Origin: Microplitis mediator
Taxonomy: Eukaryota; Arthropoda; Insecta; Hymenoptera; Braconidae
Direction of reading: 5' to 3'
Assembly: GCF_029852145.1 (NCBI RefSeq)
Contig: NC_079974.1
Coordinates: forward strand, 14,693,582 to 14,757,581
DNA: 64,000 nucleotides
Shown: piece by piece, positions 58,439 through 64,000 of the stretch
Layout of the letters: each line of letters opens with the position of its first letter
Numbering within the stretch: position 1 is the stretch's first letter
Translations under genes and position numbers: made by a program
Notes under the pieces: model-generated
What the model saw: only the letters and a program-made list of their open reading frames with translations
Told to the model about the DNA's origin: nothing
The model's database searches: none

Positions 58439-61400
58439 ATGAACGACATGGAAGCCTATGGTGATGGATACATGGAGCCTGAGGAAGAGTGGGAGCGAGA
58501 AGGATTACTTGATCCAGCTTGGGAAAAACAACAAAAAAAAGTGAGTGAAAATTTTACGTTAATATTATTTAAATTAGATAATAATTTTATGATTAAAAAT
58601 AATATTAATTACGAGATTAAATTATTTTAAGAATATAAACATTTTTATATTTTTAGTGACCGTGAATGTGGGTGTACTTATTGTTTTACTGATTATTATA
58701 GTTATAAAAAACAAAGTGTCGCTTTTCTATCATAAGATTATAATTTATTGGCTAAGTTATTTGGTAATTAAAGATAAGATAGTGAGTTTGGCATAACGAT
58801 AATTGCCACGTAGACATTTCGCAGTCTCAAGTATATTATTTTCAAGCATATGTAAAATTGTTGAGACTGCATTCCAGGTCAAGAACAACCGACTAGACGA
58901 AACTTTAATAAGAGAATCTCAAATAATAGAGAGTATTTAAATATAAAACTGAGTTTAATATATTTATAAATTAAAGTAATAAAAGGATGTTATTCTTTTT
59001 TTGGCTACGAAAATCAAATAAAATCATTTCGACATTTAATAATAAAAAAAAAAACCGTCTTAGCCCTTCGTAAAACGTATTTTTAGACTTTACGACAAAA
59101 ATAATTGTACGCTGAGTCAGAATTGTCGAGGTTGCGGACTTTAACATTGAGATTTTATTTCTAAATCTAATCTGTCTTCTTACAGTTTTATAATAAATTA
59201 TAAAAATTTATTTAAATGACTTAATTAAAAATTAAATTATTTTTATGAATATTAAAATTAATATTTCACAATAATATAAAGAATGTATCAACTAATTAAA
59301 ATTATAACGGATGTTTCCATTACAATTTTTTTTTTTTTAGATTTTACAAAATTTACGGTATTTTCTTTAGACACGAGTAATAAAAATGAAAAAAAATAGT
59401 TATAAATAAATTTAGTATATGAGACGAACGTATCAGCCTATAAATACTCGCGAGGTCGAGGACCCATTAGCTTTTTTACTGAGAATTGGCTGCTTAAATT
59501 ATAAGATTGTAATATAAACTAAAAACTCTTAAGAATTTTATTTCAAGGCCAGTTTAAGCAATAAAAAATATTTAATATTATTTTAACTTGATGAAGGACT
59601 AATTATTCGAAGAGTCTTATCCAGTGACTTACCATGACGTGAGGATCGTTAACCTCTGGTGGGAACGTGTTTAGGCCACGCGCCAACTTGGATTGGAATC
59701 GGGTGACCCACTCTCTAGTGATCTACAATGATGTAGTGACGATTGAGTATAGATAAAGATGACGAAGAGGAATGTGTATCTCTTATAAATGCCATTCTAA
59801 TTAATCAACTAATTGTTATTTCAATTGACTCATCCAATCGATGACCATTTAAATTTATTAAATCATTTTTTATTTAATTTTTTTTATTTTAAATTAAAAA
59901 GTTTTGAATTTATTCTGTAGATTATTTTCATAATTCAAAACTTTGAATTTATTACATATCACTACTAACCAAGCATTGCGGTAGTTGTAAAGTAGCAATT
60001 GCGTCATCGACGGCTCGTCTAAAAGTAATGCCTGATGTCTTACAAAAATATATCCCCAGATCTCTCTCACTTACTCACTCAATCTGGGGATCAAGACTTG
60101 CGTAAACAAGTGCATTAAACGATGTCCAAGAATTACATATTTTATTTCTTAGATATTTTTATTCGTAATAATTATGTCATTAATTATTTGGCATTAAAAA
60201 AATTATTTTAATAAAATATTTATACGAACAAAAAAAAAAGCTATAAAATGAGTAATAGATTATATTTAGAAAGCAAACGTTATTCACATCCGTTGTCATT
60301 TATTGTTTATTGACTCAAGCTTTTATAGTTCAGTACTCTTCATAAAGTTATGGAAAGTACGATGATAAAAAAAGAATGCTGAAAAAGCAGGAAATGACGA
60401 TAAAAAAAATTGTACAATATTTAGAAAAAAAAAAATAAATACATATTGAGAAAGTTGGTATTAACGATAAACCGGCTCAGTTTAAAACTTTGCTATAGAA
60501 ATTATATTAATTTGAAAATAAAAAATTTTTTCTAACTTTATATAAAAGTAATTTAGATTTTTTTAATTGTGTTAACTCAATGTATGTTTTTTTCGTTAAA
60601 TTTAAAAAAATATTCAAATTTTTTGAAATTTATTTTGAACAATATAATTTGTAATGTATATGAAAAAAAAAAAGTCTGAAAACATACAACTAAATAAGTA
60701 AGAGAAAATATAAATGAGATTAAAACCTTGTAAGAAAAAATAATATTTAAGTGTAAACTTATTAAACTGTTAATATTTTAATTAATAACTAATCTGATGG
60801 ATTTTATATGATTTAATATAATGTTTATACTAATATATGTCCGATAATAAATATAGAACACTGAGAAAATAAATATTGGAATATTAAAACAGAAAGTTAC
60901 AGAATACAGCATATATTGTGAGTAGAGCGACGCGCGCGGGAGGATGGGACTTAGATTCTGATGTTTTACAAATAGAACTTAGAGCCTGCGGGCTGAGGTA
61001 AGGGTGGGCTCATGTCCAAATTTGGTCCGCGCGGGGCAAGTTTAAATTACTCAGTATTGAATTTCAAGCAATATTCACTTGTCGCGTTAATTATAATCGT
61101 CAATGTTAACTGATGAGTGATTTAAAATATTTCATATAACTTTTGAGATAATATTTTTAGATTTTTTTTTTTCTTTACATAATTTTTTACGGTATTATTA
61201 AAATTAAATTGCTAAATAAACATGATTTCAATATTATAAATTGCTTTAACCAAAATAAAAAATACAGAATTTTATTTATACTTTTTTCAAATAAAACATC
61301 ATTTTTAATTTCAGATAATATATTATTGTAATTCTTATTTTTGATCCATTCAATTAAAATTCGTAATGTACATTGTAATTTTTTAATTAAAAAAATAAAT

Positions 61401-62796
61401 TAATTTCAAAATTGTTCTACTTATGTCTTTTTTTTTAAATCAGGGCGTTATATATATGTAAAGCAAGAGAGATATCGAGGTCGTTACTAAAATATACGTG
61501 CAAGAGTGGCATTTAGAATCAAGACTTAAATTATCATGCTTATCTTAAATGTATTTTGTCTTAAGGCTGTAATTTTTATTGCAGTAATCCTACTGTATAG
61601 ATAATATTTTAAATGTGTGATCAAAAATTTTATCCACTGAAATTTTCGAGATTTAAAATTTTTAAAAACTTCTGTGACCTTCTTGGTGGAAGTATTTGAA
61701 AAATGCTAAAACATAACAATTAATTTAGAACTTTTTTTTTTAAACTACAACGAAATGAAAAGTCGCTGTAAAGAAGATGAACACCTATTAATAATAAATA
61801 CATAAACCAGTAACCAACTTGAATAATCTAAATTACCAATAAAACTTAATCGATATTAAATAAAAGTAATTATTACAACATATATTTGTAATTCAACGGA
61901 AATTATCTTGTAATTTTATTAAGTGTTTTAGAATTAATGTTATTTTTCATTTTCATAGAAAATTATACTCCACTGTATAAAATTAAGATAAAAAATTTAT
62001 TATTGTTGGACTCATAAAGAAAAATCTTTTTTAATTGAACTAATTTAATAGTTTGAATCATCAAATAACGAATTGTTTAACTACATATAATTTTTTTATT
62101 GACAGACATTCACAGCATGGTGCAATTCGCATCTTCGAAAAGCTGGTACATCGATAGATTCAATCGAAGACGATTTCAGGAATGGCTTAAAACTTATGTT
62201 GTTATTAGAAGTAATTTCGGGTGAGACATTACCAAGACCCGATCGCGGAAAAATGCGCTTCCATAAAATTGCCAATGTTAATAAAGCTTTAGATTATATT
62301 GCTAGTAAAGGTGTAAAATTAGTATCCATTGGAGCAGAAGGTAAATTTGAAAAATAAAATAGTCATTATAGATAAATATTTTAATTGGTATTTGTAATAT
62401 TACAGAAATCGTTGATGGAAATTTAAAGATGACTTTGGGTATGATTTGGACGATAATTCTTCGTTTTGCAATTCAGGATATTTCTGTAGAAGAAATGACT
62501 GCCAAGGAAGGTTTACTATTATGGTGTCAACGAAAAACAGCTCCTTACAAGAATGTCAATGTTCAAAACTTCCATTTATCATTCAAAGATGGTCTTGCTT
62601 TTTGTGCTCTTATTCATCGTCATCGTCCAGATCTTATTGATTATAATCGATTAAGTAAAGATAATCCATTGGAGAATCTTAATACAGCGTTTGATGTTGC
62701 TGAAAAGTATCTTGATATCCCACGCATGTTAGATCCAGATGGTAATACATAAACATATATATATTTTTTTTAAATATATTTAATCATAATTATTTA

Positions 62797-62845
<49 letters not shown>

Positions 62846-64000
62846 GTTATAAATATTCGAAGATCGATTTTAATTTATTACGGTCAATAGATTTAATCAA
62901 CACTCCTAAACCGGATGAAAGAGCCATCATGACTTACGTATCCTGCTACTACCACGCTTTTCAAGGTGCTCAGCAGGTCAGCGGAGAGTCGTGTGTCATG
63001 CCCACTTACCCTATGATTTATTTTTCTAATTACTAATTTAATCATACGATTGTTTAAAATTATTTTTTTTTTTAACTTCGTTTATTAACATTTGCCATTA
63101 ACATTATATACTTAATCGATACATATATATTTTAACAAAGCATGGTGTTTGGTTTTTTTTTCGAATGTGATTTTTTTTTTATAGACATGCGAAGTACGGC
63201 AATGCCGGACGAAAGAGCTGTGATGACCTACGTTTCCTCATACTACCATTGTTTCAGTGGAGCACAAAAGGTGTGTGTTGTGTGAGTGATATTTACATAA
63301 CTTGAAATGCTTATTAAATTAAGTAATTAATTAATTAATTAATAACAAGCGAAACTGCATGAAGCATGAAAAATTAATTAATAATAAATATAATTACGTA
63401 AATTATAAAAAAATAAAACATAGAATAATTTTTAGGCTGAAACTGCAGCAAATAGAATTTGCAAAGTGTTGAAAGTTAATCAAGAAAATGAACGTTTGAT
63501 GGAAGAATACGAAAGATTAGCTTCTGATCTTTTAGAATGGATTCGAAGAACTATGCCTTGGTTAGCTAGTCGACAAACTGACAATTCTCTAGCAGGTTGT
63601 CAAAAAAAACTCGAAGAATATAGAACTTATCGTCGTAAACACAAGCCTCCACGTGTTGAACAAAAAGCTAAACTTGAAACAAATTTCAATACACTTCAAA
63701 CAAAACTACGACTAAGCAATCGACCAGCATACATGCCTACCGAAGGCAAAATGGTTTCGGATATTAATAAAGCTTGGAAAGGTCTTGAGTTAGCCGAAAA
63801 AGCTTTTGAAGAATGGCTATTGTCTGAAATGATGCGTTTAGAACGTTTGGAGCATTTAGCACAAAAGTTTAAACATAAAGCTGATGCACATGAAGATTGG
63901 ACAACAGGTAAAGAAGAGATGTTAACATCTCAGCACTTCCGTCAGTGCAAGCTCAATGAACTTAAAGCGTTAAAGAAGAAGCATGAAGCTTTTGAATCTG
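58439..64000 (+). CDS. Actn: alpha-actinin, 5' part (runs off the window)
   Basis: Exons 58439-58540, 62106-62340, 62406-62741, then either 62891-62976 or 63185-63270, then 63436 to the window end. All are in phase with GT/AG sites. Exon 1 encodes the acidic leader (MEPEEEWEREGLLDPAWEKQ). Exons 2-3 form two calponin-homology domains: TFTAWCNSHLRKAG, FRNGLKLMLLLEVISGE, then DISVEEMTAKEGLLLWCQRK, FKDGLAFCALIHRHRPDLID. The last exon seen starts the central spectrin-repeat rod (LLEWIRRTMPWL; SDINKAWKGLELAEKAFEEW). Alpha-actinin cross-links actin filaments in muscle Z-discs and at cell adhesions. The EF-hand C-terminus lies beyond the window. Intron 1 is 3.6 kb. Confidence 0.96.
58541..62105 (+). 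other. alpha-actinin intron 1, no gene
   Basis: No recognisable inverted-repeat element, in contrast to the long introns of the helicase and receptor A. Two GC-richer islands stand out: 59630-59760 and 60925-61045 (CGACGCGCGCGGGAGG, TTTGGTCCGCGCGGGGCAAG). They could be conserved regulatory DNA or an alternative first exon or promoter. Nothing more can be supported. Confidence 0.4.
62798..62845 (+). repeat. (ATT)n microsatellite
   Basis: About 16 ATT units in the intron before the first alternative exon of alpha-actinin. Confidence 0.9.
62891..62976 (+). CDS. Actn: alpha-actinin mutually exclusive exon 4a
   Basis: 86 bases preceded by TCAATAG and followed by GTCAGC. It encodes DLINTPKPDERAIMTYVSCY then YHAFQGAQQ, the linker at the end of the second calponin-homology domain. 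It is the form closest to the common alpha-actinin sequence (xxxNTPKPDExAIMTYVS). Confidence 0.9.
63185..63270 (+). CDS. Actn: alpha-actinin mutually exclusive exon 4b
   Basis: Also exactly 86 bases, preceded by TTATAG and followed by GTGTGTG. It encodes DMRSTAMPDERAVMTYVSSY then YHCFSGAQK, homologous to exon 4a position by position. As 86 is not a multiple of three, including both or neither would break the frame, so the exons must be used one at a time. Fly Actn is known to make muscle and non-muscle isoforms by alternative splicing in this region. Confidence 0.9.

Overview
The window is eukaryotic nuclear DNA, very AT-rich, with small spliced genes set in a dense bed of repeats. Every recognisable gene is animal, and several point to an insect: an alpha-actinin with a pair of mutually exclusive exons at the end of the actin-binding domain, and two divergent nicotinic-receptor-like Cys-loop subunits. 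A hymenopteran, possibly a parasitoid wasp, is my inference from gene content and base composition. No database search was possible.

Six protein-coding genes could be built exon by exon with consistent splice sites and reading phase. A DHX33-type RNA helicase (minus, 10494-21867) has seven exons and a repeat-filled 7.4-kb first intron. An MFSD1-type lysosomal transporter (minus, 24251-26208) has six exons. A NEURL2-type neuralized/SOCS-box protein (plus, 29050-30125) has three exons. Two paralogous Cys-loop receptor subunits follow: A (minus, 31518-45405, with a 9.1-kb intron) and B (minus, 53378-55078, compact). The 5' part of alpha-actinin (plus, from 58439) runs off the end of the window. 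These are ordinary housekeeping, neuronal and muscle genes; I see no operon-like link between them.

The rest is mobile DNA. 1-10.3 kb holds a 6.1-kb CCCTGATTAAA-ended element with 91-93-bp arrays, then an LTR fragment. Intron 1 of DHX33 holds nested inverted-repeat elements and a second LTR fragment. 32-44 kb (introns of receptor A) holds large foldbacks with elements inserted in them. 45.8-50.0 kb is one 4.2-kb foldback. 50.3-53.1 kb is a LINE relic split by a 2-kb element.

The most unusual signal is a set of at least ten inverted-repeat-bounded elements. They have short CCC- or CAC- ends and 2-bp target duplications. Their interiors are made of many copies of one short word, in both orientations, and the word differs from element to element. 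Several insertions are proved by empty sites elsewhere in the same window.
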